Assembly: GCA_034231615.1 (NCBI GenBank)
Contig: CM067310.1
Coordinates: forward strand, 3,702,510-3,766,509
Direction: 5' to 3'
DNA from: Meghimatium bilineatum
Lineage: Eukaryota > Mollusca > Gastropoda > Stylommatophora > Philomycidae
Length of the DNA: 64,000 bases
Positions within the stretch are counted from its first letter, which is position 1; every line of letters begins with the position of its first letter. A model generated the notes under the pieces. It worked only from the letters and a program-made list of their open reading frames with translations, was not told the origin of the DNA and did no database searches. Below, one piece after another: positions 12,574 through 27,430 of the stretch. The translations under genes and the position numbers were made by a program.

Positions 12574-12953
12574 ATACAACAAAAAGATGTAGAGAGGTAA
12601 GAGTGATGGAATGTGAATGATTGTAGAGAAAGTACATCACACGAGGAAAATGCAATATAGAAAACAAAAGTATAAACAATGATAATAAATAAAATTCTTA
12701 TCTGGATACAGTGTGAGATTGTCAATTGGTTGCTGGATGAGAGGCCGGAAATATGAAAGGAAATGAAACAAATATTGACACATGACCCCCCCAACTAGAG
12801 TCAGTGTTCTAAAAATCATGTAAAGGTTACATTGCCAAATATGGCTGGAAAGTTTACTTTGTAAACGAAAAACCACTTCAATGTGATTGGTATGTCTTCA
12901 TTGTAAATTTTACAGTAAATTTTACAGATAACAGAAAAATCCATAACTTAATA

Positions 12954-14017
12954 TGTTACAGCATCCCTCAAAAATATATTGTTACAACAACAAAAATATA
13001 TTGTTACAACAACAAAAATATATTGTTACAACAAAAATATATTGTTACAACAAAAATATATTGTTACAACAACCAAAATATATTGTTACAACAAAAATAT
13101 ATTGTTACAACAACAAAAATATATTGTTACAACAAAAATATATTGTTACAGCAAAAATATATTGTTACAACAACAAAAATATATTGTTACAACAACAAAA
13201 ATATATTGTTACAACAACAAAAATATATTGTTACAATAACAAAAATATATTGTTACAACAAAAATATATTGTTACAACAACAAAAATATATTGTTACAAC
13301 AACAAAAATATATTGTTACAACAACAAAAATATATTGTTACAACAAAAATATATTGTTACAACAACAAAAATATATTGTTACAACAACAAAAATATATTG
13401 TTACAACAACAAAAATATATTGTTACAACAAAAATATATTGTTACAACAACAAAAATATATTGTTACAACAACAAAAATATATTGTTACAACAACAAAAA
13501 TATATTGTTACAACAACAAAAATATATTGTTACAACAACAAAAATATATTGTTACAACAAAAATATATTGTTACAACAACAAAAATATATTGTTACAACA
13601 AAAATATATTGTTACAACAACAAAAATATATTGTTACAACAACAAAAATATATTGTTACAACAACAAAAATATATTGTTACAACAACAAAAATATATTGT
13701 TACAACAACAAAAATATATTGTTACAACAAAAATATATTGTTACAACAACAAAAATATATTGTTACAACAACAAAAATATATTGTTACAACAACAAAAAT
13801 ATATTGTTACAACAACAAAAATATATTGTTACAACAACAAAAATATATTGTTACAACAACAAAAATATATTGTTACAACAACAAAAATATATTGTTACAA
13901 CAAAAATATATTGTTACAACAACAAAAATATATTGTTACAACAAAAATATATTGTTACAACAACAAAAATATATTGTTACAACAACAAAAATATATTGTT
14001 ACAACAACAAAAATATA
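12954..14017. repeat. 1.06-kb minisatellite, 22/19-bp units, abutting the epimerase stop
   Basis: Units of ACAACAACAAAAATATATTG TT (22 bp) mixed with a 19-bp form lacking one ACA, about 50 copies. Because 22 and 19 are both 1 modulo 3, long frames in all three plus frames arise with no coding meaning. The epimerase stop is about 40 bp away, so the array probably lies in its 3' UTR. Confidence 0.95.
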
Positions 14018-14057
14018 CATACATAAAAATACTAAAGAACTAAGGTGAAAATTACAA

Positions 14058-17801
<3,744 letters not shown>

Positions 17802-18162
17802 CTAGCTTTTCTGATGTCAATGAATTGTTAAACTGAAATATAAAATGTAACGGCAGGAATGTTTTAGTAGAAGATATTGTTGAAGGTAGACGTGTTTTGT
17901 TGTAGACATTATGGAAGGTAGAGATGTATTAGTAGAAAAAGTTATACTTTTCAATATGTGTTGTTTTATCCTGGAATAAAATAATATTTGATTACTTTTA
18001 TTTTAGCACGTCTGACAGTCAGACGGTGAATTTTCGTACATCATACTGTTGTCTGCATAATTTCTATCACGAGAAGAAATTGCCCAAAAAGAAGTGTTGT
18101 CAGTAAGTTTTGAATACTTTAAATATGGATTCACTGCGTTTCGTCATTTAAAACAATACAGA

Positions 18163-18313
18163 TGAAGACGGATGTGTCAGGCCATTTGAGCAAATAAAAC
18201 GGGGACAACGCATTTCCATTCTCTGGACTACATCCTGCTAGAAATCTAGTAGGATCATTGTCCTTCTACAAGAGAGAGCCAGCTGAGTTTGAGAATGAAC
18301 ATTGAAGAAGAAT
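18163..18313 (+). mobile_element. SINE-A copy with target duplication
   Basis: Family A: GATGAAGACGGATGTGTCAG, ACAACGCATTTCCATTCTCT, GGACTACATCCTGCT, TGAGAATGAAC. TAAAACAATA occurs on both sides (18149-18158 and 18317-18326), a likely 10-bp target duplication. Confidence 0.8.
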
Positions 18314-18326
18314 AATGTAAAACAAT

Positions 18327-19030
18327 AATTACTATTGTGTTTAATGTATGAAAATGATTTTTAGTGAGCCCATGAAACAATCGAGATTAAGAGATTATCA
18401 TGGGAAGGGAATAGTCACCATCAGTGGAGAAAAAAATTCCACCAAAATTAAGAATTGAGGGTTTATTAAAGATAAAACTATCCTGTCACCGACTCCACCA
18501 TCACCTCTATAACACATACAAGATCGGCGTAGCCAGGTGAGGTTTTCCCGATACACCACTGCGACAGGATTAGCAATCCGACAGTGAGAACTCAACAGAC
18601 GGACAGAGCAGCACAGAAATACACAATAGATGTAGTAAAGCATACCAAGCCCTAGAGCAAATGACACCACTGACGCTGAAAGGCAACAACGGGTTTCAGT
18701 GAATAGACGGATAGACAGACAGACAGATAGATAACAGATTCCGCCATCACCTATATCCCACACAAGATCAGCACAATAGAGAAATACACCTGTGGCACCT
18801 GTCCAACGTACGCTGAAAAATAAAGAAACGCGTTGCCAGGTTCTATCCCCAATCATTAAAAAAATCTACGGCACTGCTTGGAGTCTGGGGTTGACTGGTA
18901 CCTTTGTTAGAGTTATGAGTGTGGAAGTCTTAAAGTGAACGATGTAGAAGAAGGATGATTTCCAATCAGCCGGCATGTTTTATATTGTTAATGGTCACGA
19001 TCAAACACAGAGAGTCGGAAGTTTATTTTT
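18327..19030. other. No gene recognised
   Basis: The two halves 18480-18550 and 18730-18800 are a diverged direct duplication (CCATCACCTATA..CCACACAAGATCAGCAC). A 152-codon minus frame here looks spurious. GACA/GATA microsatellite near 18712. Confidence 0.4.
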
Positions 19031-19039
19031 AGTTGGGTA

Positions 19040-19319
19040 GTAAAAAAAAGTAAAGTAACCTATAGCATTTATTAATGTCGTAGGGGTGTGAGATGTTAGC
19101 GATCTCACATTTCAGATGCTCTGCAAATGAGGGTGGTAGCCATCTCCTCTCCCTCGCAGTCTTTACTTCCCGGATTAATCCGGTACCCATTTAAAGGCTG
19201 GGTCGACCCGGGAGCCGTTGCGATCTAAAAAAAAACATTTCCGCTTCAACTGGGGAATAACACATGACTACTCATATGCGAAGCCGGTGCGCAAACCACT
19301 GCGCTACGTGGATCCCAAC
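19040..19319 (-). mobile_element. SINE-C copy (tRNA-headed) with 9-bp target duplication
   Basis: The minus strand begins GGGATCCACGTAGCGCAGTGG (A-box TAGCGCAGTGG) and carries a GGTCGACCC B-box-like motif. It ends in TTACTTTACTTTTTTTTA. AGTTGGGTA flanks both ends (19031-19039 and 19320-19328). Diverged from the 30501 copy by an insertion in the head. Confidence 0.85.
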
Positions 19320-19394
19320 AGTTGGGTACACCACACCGGAATCGAACCATTATAGATTGATGATTTACAATCCAGGCAACATTTCACAAGATAA

Positions 19395-19870
19395 AAACCA
19401 TCCTATGTAATATATCTTTGTCAACTGAGATGAGAAATAGAGTTCTAAGAAGTTATATGGAAATAACTCTGATGTATGGAAGAGAATCGTGGACACTCAG
19501 CAGAATAATGAAAAGTGCTATTGAGACAGCAGAGATATAGTTGTATAGAAGAATATTAAGAACACCATGGACATATAAAAATCGTAATGAAGATATCTTG
19601 AAAGTAGGTAATTCAAAAAAAGAGAGCTGCTTACCTGCATGACAAAGAGACAATCCACATTTTGTGTACACACGAGAAGAGGAAAGATGGAACACACAGT
19701 AACAACAGACAAGTTTAAGAGCAAGAGAGATAGGGAAAAATCATCAAGGGAGAAGGTGCTTGACAACCTAGCATTAGAACATCGGTATCAGAAATGATTG
19801 ATATCACACGAAATAGAAGGTTGTGGGCTGACATGATAACCAAAGCCTCATGGCACGTATCATAAGAAGA
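19395..19870 (+). mobile_element. NL6 non-LTR reverse-transcriptase tail, decayed
   Basis: Broken plus-strand frames read STEMRNRVLRSYMEITLMYG, ESWTLS, LYRRILRTPW and RNEDILK, the post-catalytic region of a non-LTR reverse transcriptase. Stops interrupt it. Same lineage as 29770-30985 (minus). Confidence 0.65.
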
Positions 19871-20440
19871 AGAATATTTACAATCACCCTCTTACCCTAA
19901 AGTACTATGATGACAAACTAATTTTAATTTTCGGGGTAAAACGGGGTCTTTTTCTATTTTCTAAATAAAATCATCAAAAATACTACAAAAACGCAAGTGT
20001 ATATACTTTGCTTTAGGGACAACACCCCCATATCACTAAGCAAAGTCGCATCCACGCCCCTGATAACGACCATCTTTCTTTTTACTCTACAGCTATATAT
20101 CATGTTCTTTTTTAATAAAAAAAGGGGGTAGGCGTTTGAACCCCTTCCCCTCTAGCATCCCTGTATCTACGTGCTTATCTACACTGAGTACAAATGTAGA
20201 ACGTCTACTCTGTGTGTGGCAGAGGGTGAAATTTACTGCAAGTGGTAGTATAATCTGAACCATGAAATACGGAAGCAATGACTAAAACTATGTCTACTTT
20301 TTCTCCCTCATTCTTCAATTAAGTCAGATGATGGTATGGATTTCATCAATGAACTGGACTGTGGTTACCAGCCCCGAGACAGGGCAGTAGAGCTTGCCAA
20401 TGAGAGCTATTTCAGATGTCCATAGTTTTCTTTCTTTAGT
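19871..20440. other. No gene recognised
   Basis: AT-rich, short open frames only. Confidence 0.4.
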
Positions 20441-20693
20441 ATAGTCTTGTCTTGTCCTAGCCAGAAATGCCGCGAAGCGTCGTGGGGAGACCTAAGTCTT
20501 TTTTTTAATGCCAAATGTGTTGCATTTGATGTTGTAATACCATGGTATTATAGTTTGTCTCTGATGTTATCAGTCCATCTGCCTCTAGGTATTCCTCTCG
20601 CTCTGTGCCCAGATATTCTTCTGTTATAGGTTACAGCTGGGATGCGATCTGGTTCCATTCTCATAATTGATCGAACCACTTAATCTGTTGTCT

Positions 20694-21159
20694 TTCTATA
20701 TATTTGATACTTGCTAGAGTTCCTATATATTTGATACTTGCTAGAGTTCCTATATATTTGATACTTGCTAGAGTTCCTATATATTTGATACTTGCTAGAG
20801 TTCCTATATATTTGATACTTGCTAGAATTCCTATATATTTGATACTTGCTAGAGTTCCTATATATTTGATACTTGCTAGAATTCCTATATATTTGATACT
20901 TGCTAGAGTTCCTATATATTTGATACTTGCTAGAGTTCCTATATATTTGATACTTGCTAGAGTTCCTATATATTTGATACTTGCTAGAGTTCCTATATAT
21001 TTGATACTTGCTAGAGTTCCTATATATTTGATACTTGCTAGAGTTCCTATATATTTGATACTTGCTAGAGTTCCTATATATTTGATACTTGCTAGAGTTC
21101 CTATATATTTGATACTTGCTAGAGTTCCTATATATTTGATACTTGCTAGAGTTCCTATA
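20694..21159 (-). repeat. Minisatellite, 27-bp unit, 17 copies, in frame in a retroelement ORF
   Basis: Unit CCTATATATTTGATACTTGC TAGAGTT. On the minus strand it encodes GTLASIKYI repeated with no frame change, between DDIRDFI and ERQQIKWF of the NL4 element. Three units have AATT for AGTT (Gly-Ile). Confidence 0.95.
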
Positions 21160-21197
21160 AAATCTCGGATGTCATCGTTTCTTATGCGGTCTGTTCT

Positions 21198-21353
21198 TTT
21201 CTTCTTCTTCACCGTTCATTCTCAAACTCCAGCAGGACCTCTCTTGTAGCAGGACAACGGTCCTAATAGATTTCCAGCAGAATGTCCTGAGAATGGAAAT
21301 GCGTTGTGTCGCCATTTTATTTGCCCAACAGCCCAACAAATCCGTCTTCGGTG
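21198..21353 (-). mobile_element. SINE-A copy with 12-bp target duplication, inserted in NL4
   Basis: Reverse-strand family A from CTTCTTCTTCACCGTTCATTC to CCGTCTTCGG. GTCTGTTCTTTT lies on both sides (about 21189-21200 and 21355-21366), the duplicated target inside the retroelement frame. Confidence 0.88.
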
Positions 21354-21548
21354 GTGTCTGTTCTTTTTATCCCAACGATCTTCCTTAGACATCTCATCTC
21401 ACGTATTGCAATATTTCTCCAATATTTCTCCCCTGTGTCTTGGACAGTGACCATGATTGACATTGATAAGACAAAGTTGGTATAAATATATTGTTCATCA
21501 ATATTTGTTTAGTAGCCAAATACTGTATATAGTGCAATTATTTAAGCA

Positions 21549-21605
21549 ATGTAAGTTATGTAAGCAATGTAAGTTATGTAAGCAATGTAAGTTATGTAAG
21601 CTATG
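21549..21605. repeat. 18-bp tandem repeat, 3 copies
   Basis: Unit TAAGCAATGTAAGTTATG. Confidence 0.9.
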
Positions 21606-21668
21606 TGTTATGTAAGCAATTCTCTAAAACGTGTATTTTCTGTGGTAATGTGTGGTATCATCAACTAC

Positions 21669-22158
21669 AAACGTTCCGTACATGTGATGTTTGAGTTTGT
21701 TGTAGCCTGTTCTCAAACGTCCCGTACATGTGTTGTTTGAGTTTGTTGTAGCCTGTTCTCAAACGTCCCGTACATGTGTTGTTTGAGTTTGTTGTAGCCT
21801 GTTCTCAAACGTCCCGTACATGTGTTGTTTGAGTTTGTTGTAGCCTGTTCTCAAACGTCCCGTACATGTGTTGTTTGAGTTTGTTGTAGCCTGTTCTCAA
21901 ACGTCCCGTACATGTGTTGTTTGAGTTTGTTGTAGCATGTTCTCAAACGTTCCGTACATGTGTGGTTTGAGTTTGTTGTAGCCTGTTCTCAAACGTCCCG
22001 TACATGTGTTGTTTGAGTTTGTTGTAGCCTGTTCTCAAACGTCCCGTACATGTGTGGTTTGAGTTTCTTGTAGCCTGTTCTCAAACGTCCCGTACATGTA
22101 TGGTTTGAGTTTGCTGTAGCCTGTTCTCAAACGTCCCGTACATGTGTGGTTGAGTTTC
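21669..22158. repeat. Minisatellite, 46-bp unit, about 10.6 copies
   Basis: Unit TCAAACGTCCCGTACATGTG TTGTTTGAGTTTGTTGTAGC CTGTTC; later units carry GTGTGG and TTTCTT variants. Confidence 0.95.
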
Positions 22159-22494
22159 TTTTAGCTCTTTCTCGATCTAAAAATGATTGTTTGTTCCTTT
22201 CTTCCAAGATTGTAAACGGCGTCATTCCACATTCATGAATGTTTTGATAATGGATTTCATTTCTTGAAATGATACCGGGTCTTATGTCTGTGTTTGTGGG
22301 TCTATTGTGTACATCCCTGCCTTTTAGTCATATTTTAATTAGCTCATGATGGCCAAGCAAAATTTTGGCAGGAAGTTCTTTCGTCCAGTGTGTAGAATGT
22401 GACTACTAGTCTATCCTAACTTACCTTCTTCTTCTTATCCCTAGTTGAACATGTCTACTCAGCAACTGCTTTGTCCTGAAGACATATTAACTAA

Positions 22495-22860
22495 TCGGGA
22501 TGCGTGATACCATGCTTGCTGGGGAATCTCTCGGGCTGGACTGTGGTCCTGCTCGATGTAAGGGATGACCAAACCAGTCTTAGATTCCAGCATATGTTGG
22601 CTGGGCTAAGCTTCATCTGCACTTCCAAGAGTTGTATCGATGCGATCCTAACATATAAGTTACGATATTTCTGTTGCGTTCTATTTCATGTCTATCTGAT
22701 TCTTCTGTATTGTAATATGCCTACAGCCCCTCTCTCTATGTACCTTTGTTAAATTATCTTTCCTGTTTTTATATTTTTTATGTTCTTATCTTGATGAAGG
22801 TATTTTGGTCGAAGCGTCGATTATGTAATTGTTTTATTCGTAAAACTTCATTTTAACAAA
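22495..22860 (+). repeat. Dispersed retroelement-related sequence with a degenerate hammerhead-like core
   Basis: Bases 22500-22640 resemble the 5' part of NL1 (GTGGTCCTGCTCGA, CCAGTCTTAGATTCCAGC). At 22791-22814 TTGATGAAGGTATTTTGGTC GAAG resembles the CTGATGA-stem-GAAA core seen intact at 27094. No host gene. Confidence 0.4.
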
Positions 22861-23040
22861 TTTTGTTTCAATTCTCTCTTTCATATTAGATTAGTTTGAA
22901 CAAGAATCATATAGTCCTTATTGTTGTATCTCTCGGACATCCAAGAATTATCCTCATTGCTTGCTATTTAATTATGTATATTCTGTCAATCTCAGTTGGG
23001 CTAAACACAACATATATGTCTTAAAACCGAAGTTGAATGT

Positions 23041-23158
23041 GTCGGGCAAAGAACGCAAATAAAATGACAGCTCAACTTATATCCCTTCTCTAGAAATCTA
23101 GAAGGATTATTCTTCGGCTACAAGGAAGTTCCAGTGGAAATTTGAGAAAGAACTCCGA
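23041..23158 (+). mobile_element. SINE-A-like remnant
   Basis: GTCGGGCAAAGAACGCAAAT AAAATG, TCTAGAAATCTAGAAGGATT and TTGAGAAAGAACTCCG keep the order of family A but are strongly diverged. Confidence 0.45.
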
Positions 23159-23184
23159 CAAAAAGACGTGTCCATCTACCAAAA

Positions 23185-23309
23185 GATAAGTGGACTTACC
23201 TTCGCACTGCTCGACAAATTCACCAACTGTCTGTGAAGCTACAGGCAAAGAGCTGATATAGAGGTAGACGCTGACAAGATCATCAAACTGATAATACACG
23301 TCCACATGA
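23185..23309 (-). CDS. Possible internal exon of an unidentified gene
   Basis: On the minus strand, an acceptor-like TCTTTGACAG is followed by an open stretch encoding HVDVYYQFDDLVSVYLYISS and LPVASQTVGEFVEQCE. A strong donor GTAAGTCC follows (about 23196-23203 on the plus strand). The amino-acid mix looks protein-like, but I do not recognise a family and see no partner exons. There is no ATG in frame, so it would be internal. Exon edges are uncertain by several bases. It could be chance. Confidence 0.25.
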
Positions 23310-23599
23310 GCTGTCAAAGAGCACTACGTTTCGATTATCTGACTAACACGTCTGTCTAAGCGAACAACGTGCAACACAAGCGGGCGTACTACATCAATTA
23401 TATGGTTAGTGGTCACACATACATAAGTTAGATGGTTCAGATACTGTTGTTTTTTTAAATCTCAAATAGTCAATAACCGAGTTGCCTTTTTATATATGTT
23501 CTCAACGGGAAGATATCCTATTTCGTGGCTGGTCATATTTTGGTGTTATGCAAGGGTGTCGGTTAGTAGGTTAGTTGTCACGTGGTTTTCAATAACGTC

Positions 23600-23682
23600 A
23601 AATAGATTTGAATAATATCACATAGATTTGAGTAATATCACATGGATTTGAGTAATATCACATGGATTTGAGTAATATCACA
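23600..23682. repeat. 20-bp tandem repeat, 4 copies
   Basis: Unit CACATGGATTTGAGTAATAT. Confidence 0.9.
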
Positions 23683-24313
23683 TATCCCATCAAATCATTG
23701 CGTTTGGAAGGTTGGTTGCTAATCCAGCAGTCTATGGGCTCATGGCCTTTGACCCAATGCCATTGTGTGATATATGCATGTGTTTGTGAGCTGTTGTTTT
23801 GTTCTGTATAATGTGTTCCATATATCTGGCCCTGGAGGGAGAAAATATGTCCTACTGAGACGGCACTCTTCCAGAGCTGAGTGGTTCCATGGATGATCTG
23901 AAGCTATTGACGCTGTAACCTGATATCTGACTGAAGAACGATGAAGATCCAGTGCTGGACATTCAAAAAGATGGTAGTCAACATAGTTTCATAGAGACGA
24001 GTGCACAGCCGGCACCCTGGAGTGTGTTGTGGTTGTATTCAGTTCAGATAATTATTAATCTGTACGTGTGTGCGGAAAATAATTCTCTGGTCTTTCCTTC
24101 CCCGGAGGTTGATGTTGTCTTTAGGACTTGGGATGTTATATATTTATAGATTTCCCTCCCAGTGTTTTCCAGTGCGTATTGATAAGAGTCGAGATAAGAG
24201 TATCCTGGATATGAAATAAATCTCTTGGAGAATCCTCCCCATTTCATCAAGTGTACAAGAGTTACACTGCTGGTAATTTATGGGGAAGGAAATAACCGAT
24301 CACATTAACCAAA
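23683..24313. other. No gene recognised
   Basis: Begins with repeat D6 (GGGCTCATGGCCTTTGACCC near 23735). Remaining frames are short and not protein-like. Confidence 0.4.
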
Positions 24314-25238
24314 CTAAGAGGTGATAAGTTACAGTATAACTGCCGTGTCATGTTCACATAAGAGGTACTCAGTTACAGTATAGCAACTCCCTGTGTGTTA
24401 TGTTCACATAAGAGGTACTCAGTTACAGTATAGCAACTCCCTGTGTGTTATGTTCACATAAGAGGTACTCAGTTACAGTATAGCAACTCCCTGTGTGTTA
24501 TACCCACATAAGATGTACTCAGTTACAGTATAGCAACTCCCTGTGTGTTATGTTCACATAAGAGGTACTCAGTTACAGTATAGCAACTCCCTGTGTGTTA
24601 TACCCACATAAGAGGTACTCAGTTACAGTATAGCAACTCCCTGTGTGTTATACCCACATAAGAGGTACTCAGTTACAGTATAGCAACTCCTGTGTGGTAT
24701 TTTCACATAAGAGGTACGCAGGTTACAGTATAGAAACTCCTGGGTGTTATGCCCCCCCCCATTAGAGGTACTCAGTTACAGTATAGAAACTCCTGGGTGT
24801 TATGCCCCCCCCCATTAGAGGTACTCAGTTACAGTATAGAAACTCCTGGGTGTTATGCCCCCCCCCACATAAGAGGTACTCAGTTACAGTATAGCAACTC
24901 CCTGTGTGGTATTTTCACATAAGAGGTACTCAGTTACAGTATAGCAACTCCTGGGTGTTATACCCACATACGAGGTACTCAGTTACAGTATAGCAACTCC
25001 TGGGTGTTATACCCACATAAGATGTACTCAGTTACAGTATAGCAACTCATGTGTGTTATACCCACATAAAAGGTACTCAGTTACAGTATAGCAACTCATG
25101 TGTGTTATACCCACATAAGATGTACTCAGTTACAGTATAACTGCCGTGTCATGTCCACATAAGATGTACTCAGTTACAGTTTAGCAACTCCTGTGTGTTA
25201 TACCCACATACGAGGTACTCAGTTACAGTATAGCAAGT
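24314..25238. repeat. Minisatellite, 50-bp unit, about 18 copies
   Basis: Unit CATAAGAGGTACTCAGTTAC AGTATAGCAACTCCCTGTGT GTTATGTTCA. Subtypes end TTATGTTCA, TATACCCA, TATTTTCA or a run of C's; three poly-C units lie together (about 24750-24870). Confidence 0.95.
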
Positions 25239-25504
25239 CATGTGTGTCAAGCTCAGCGATGAACCTCTTCTACAGAATGACAATTCTACGAATTGCTTTT
25301 ACAAGAAAAATCTCCCTTTCTACGCATTGTTTTAGCGTATTGGCAAAACGGTGTTAAGTCCGTATTTTGCATTGATCATAGGCATACTTATAAATAGTGT
25401 GACCTGCATCACGACAGCGGCCTTTACTTTCCCAGAAGATCTGGTACCCATTTCCTTATATTTGGTCTACTTAGAAGCCACTTGTGGTTTAAAAATATTT
25501 TCTA

Positions 25505-25735
25505 TGATATCAATCAATCAAGCGCCATACCGAAAGGCATAGGCGACCATGTTTCTCCAAAACTCTCTCGTCTCTTGTATTGCTAATAAGTTATGTTGGT
25601 GACATTCTCTCATGCCGCAGTGACAACCCATCCAGCAATTTCTCTATTTCCCTTTCTCTGTCTCTTCTCCCCTTGATCTTTCAAGTGGTTACTAAATGTC
25701 CAAGATTATCTCTTCTCATACCATGCTATAAAAAT
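25505..25735. repeat. Dispersed repeat D2, copy 1
   Basis: Shares AATCAAG.GCCAT, GGCATAGG.GA.CATGTTTCT, GCAGTGACAACCCATCCAG and CTGTCTCTTCTCCCCTT with 48845-49025; a third diverged copy is at 39275-39420. Class unknown. Confidence 0.6.
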
Positions 25736-25930
25736 CGGGACTTTCCGTCTGTAATTTCCACTATAATTTGTCGTTTTACTCCAGCACCTCTCATGTAAAT
25801 TTTCAGTAGGAAGCCAGACCTCTCATGTATATTTGTTTTCTTGACTGTCCATAGAAATTTCATCATTCTTCTTCAAAACCACATCTCAGTTGCCTCCCAT
25901 GATATGACGCAATTTTTTTTATCACTCTGG

Positions 25931-26291
25931 TGATCTCTGTATCGTAGTGGTTAAGCTGTTCGCCTTGTGCTCAAGAGGTCGCAGATTCAAATCTGTTTCG
26001 TTATGTCTTGTTTACAAAATCGCCCGTGTGTTGCCGGGGCACGAAATGGTTAGCAAAGAATAGCAACACTGTTTACCTTCTATGCATGTCGTAAAAGGCG
26101 ACTAAGGAGGTTATGGGATGGAGTTGGCTGTCCCATATAGGGTCAGCGACCCAAAACCATGCTGAAGTCGGATGTGTCAGGCCGAAAGGCGCAGATATCG
26201 TAGCAATGATGTAAACCATGACCCAACGCATTCAGTTCTCCTGGCTACATCCTGCTAATCTGCAGGAGTTTGAGAACGAACGCAGAAGAAG
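25931..26291 (+). mobile_element. SINE-B, longest copy, tRNA-like head
   Basis: The head ATCGTAGTGGTTAAGCTGTT..GTCGCAGATTCAAATCTG has an A-box-like TAGTGGTTAAG and B-box-like AGATTCAAATC spaced as in a tRNA-derived pol III promoter. The body runs GTGTTGCCGGGGC, GCATGTCGTAAAAGGCGAC, GGAGTTGGCTGTCCCA, GTCGGATGTGTCAGGCCGAA, TGCAGGAGTTTGAGAACGAA and CGCAGAAGAAG. The last half is shared with SINE-A. Two internal tails read GCAGAAGAAG. Confidence 0.8.
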
Positions 26292-26870
26292 TTTACAAAA
26301 TAAACGTCTTCAGAGACCTTTGGGATTGTCGCTTGAAGCTACGGAGTTATGTGCTATGAGTGGTACTCTCGGCCGGCAGCGTGGCATTTCGTTGAGAGGG
26401 GAAGAGTACATATGGAAAAATCCGAGTACAAGAAGTCAGTCTTCTACGTTTTTGAACTTTTTTTTATAAAATCAAGACGAGAGCTCAAAGAGAAAATTCA
26501 ACAGTGTCTTCCCTTCTATATTCAGGAGGTACTTGTGTTTCATTTAACGAACGAATGTCGATAAGCGTGTGCGCGTGTGCATGAGTGCAACCTAACGTGT
26601 ATCTTTGAAGCATCAATTAAAACAATCAATTAAAACAGGGTAAACTGTAAGCATAGATTTCACGTCACTGAACTTTGGCTTAATTATAATTCTCTAGTTA
26701 ATGACCCGGCCTTTAGGTTACTTTATAATGTTATCACTGCAATATGTGTGCTGTAATAGGGACTTGAACTTATCTGAATGGTGGAGGCAGTCTTCTTAAC
26801 AACGGATGACATCGGTAACACAAATAGCGAAACGATAACACCTGATGATGATGAAATAATGTCTTAAGCT
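26292..26870. other. No gene recognised
   Basis: AT-rich, with GTGTGCGCGTGTGCATGAGTG near 26560. No homology seen inside the window. Confidence 0.35.
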
Positions 26871-26874
26871 GTGA

Positions 26875-27430
26875 ACAGGTAGCGTTTAAAATGTCATAGT
26901 CTTTCTGACAAATCACAATACTCACCCCAAACTACACCTAAAATCATGTACGGTTGTCTCAAAGGCATGGTTGTGTAAATAAAGGGGAAGGGGTGTGGAA
27001 GCATGTTTTCTTCCCGAAGGGAGTGCTCCAGTAACCATATCAACCACGTTTGTCTCCATGTAAGATTCGTTGCACTGTTGTCTTTCGTTTGTCCTGATGA
27101 AGACTTTTTAGTCGAAACGTCGTCTGTCCCTGTATCTCGTCGTTAGGTTGTTTTATGTTTTATTTTAGTAACACATCTACCTATTTTTGTTTATCTTGAC
27201 ATTTACCCGGTGTTACTCCGGCCACCTACTTCCTGTTTAGAGTTGTTACCCAACACTGGAACATTTATTCCTTGATATCCCAGGATTACCACGTCATGTC
27301 AGGAGCACAGGGCATACTTCTGGGTCAACTATCTCATTATTTTTCTGTTAGACTTGTTGACCCTACAGTAGTGTAGGCACATCTAAGCATTCCCCGTCAC
27401 CTGGGAGTCTGTCACATTCCCCGTCACACT
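26875..27430 (+). repeat. Dispersed repeat D3 copy 1, containing a hammerhead-like core
   Basis: Parts match 58400-58720: ATAGTCTTTCT, GGTTGTGTAA, CATACTTCTGGGTCAACTAT CTCAT and GGGAGTCTGTCACA. Between them 27094-27118 is CTGATGAAGACTTTTTAGTC GAAAC, absent from the other copy. Confidence 0.55.

Larger units (their letters stand above)
20441..21480 (-). mobile_element. NL4 non-LTR retrotransposon 3' part, interrupted by a 27-bp array and a SINE-A
   Basis: On the minus strand the pieces read REMRCLRKIVGI, KRTDRIRNDDIRDFIGTL, the amplified GTLASIKYI block, ERQQIKWFDQL, MRMEPDRIPAVTYNRR and HRARGIPRGRWTDN, the classic post-reverse-transcriptase tail of a non-LTR element. SINE-A (21198-21353) sits inside KRTDR and the minisatellite (20694-21159) inside the frame. 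Without these two it would be a continuous though damaged element. Confidence 0.75.

Noticed and set aside
12953-14048. Three overlapping plus-strand frames of 250-357 codons
   Set aside because: All are the same 22/19-bp minisatellite in different phases.
18398-18856. 152-codon minus-strand frame with many Cys and hydrophobic residues
   Set aside because: The DNA is an internally duplicated repeat and the peptide matches no family I know; no splice or start support.
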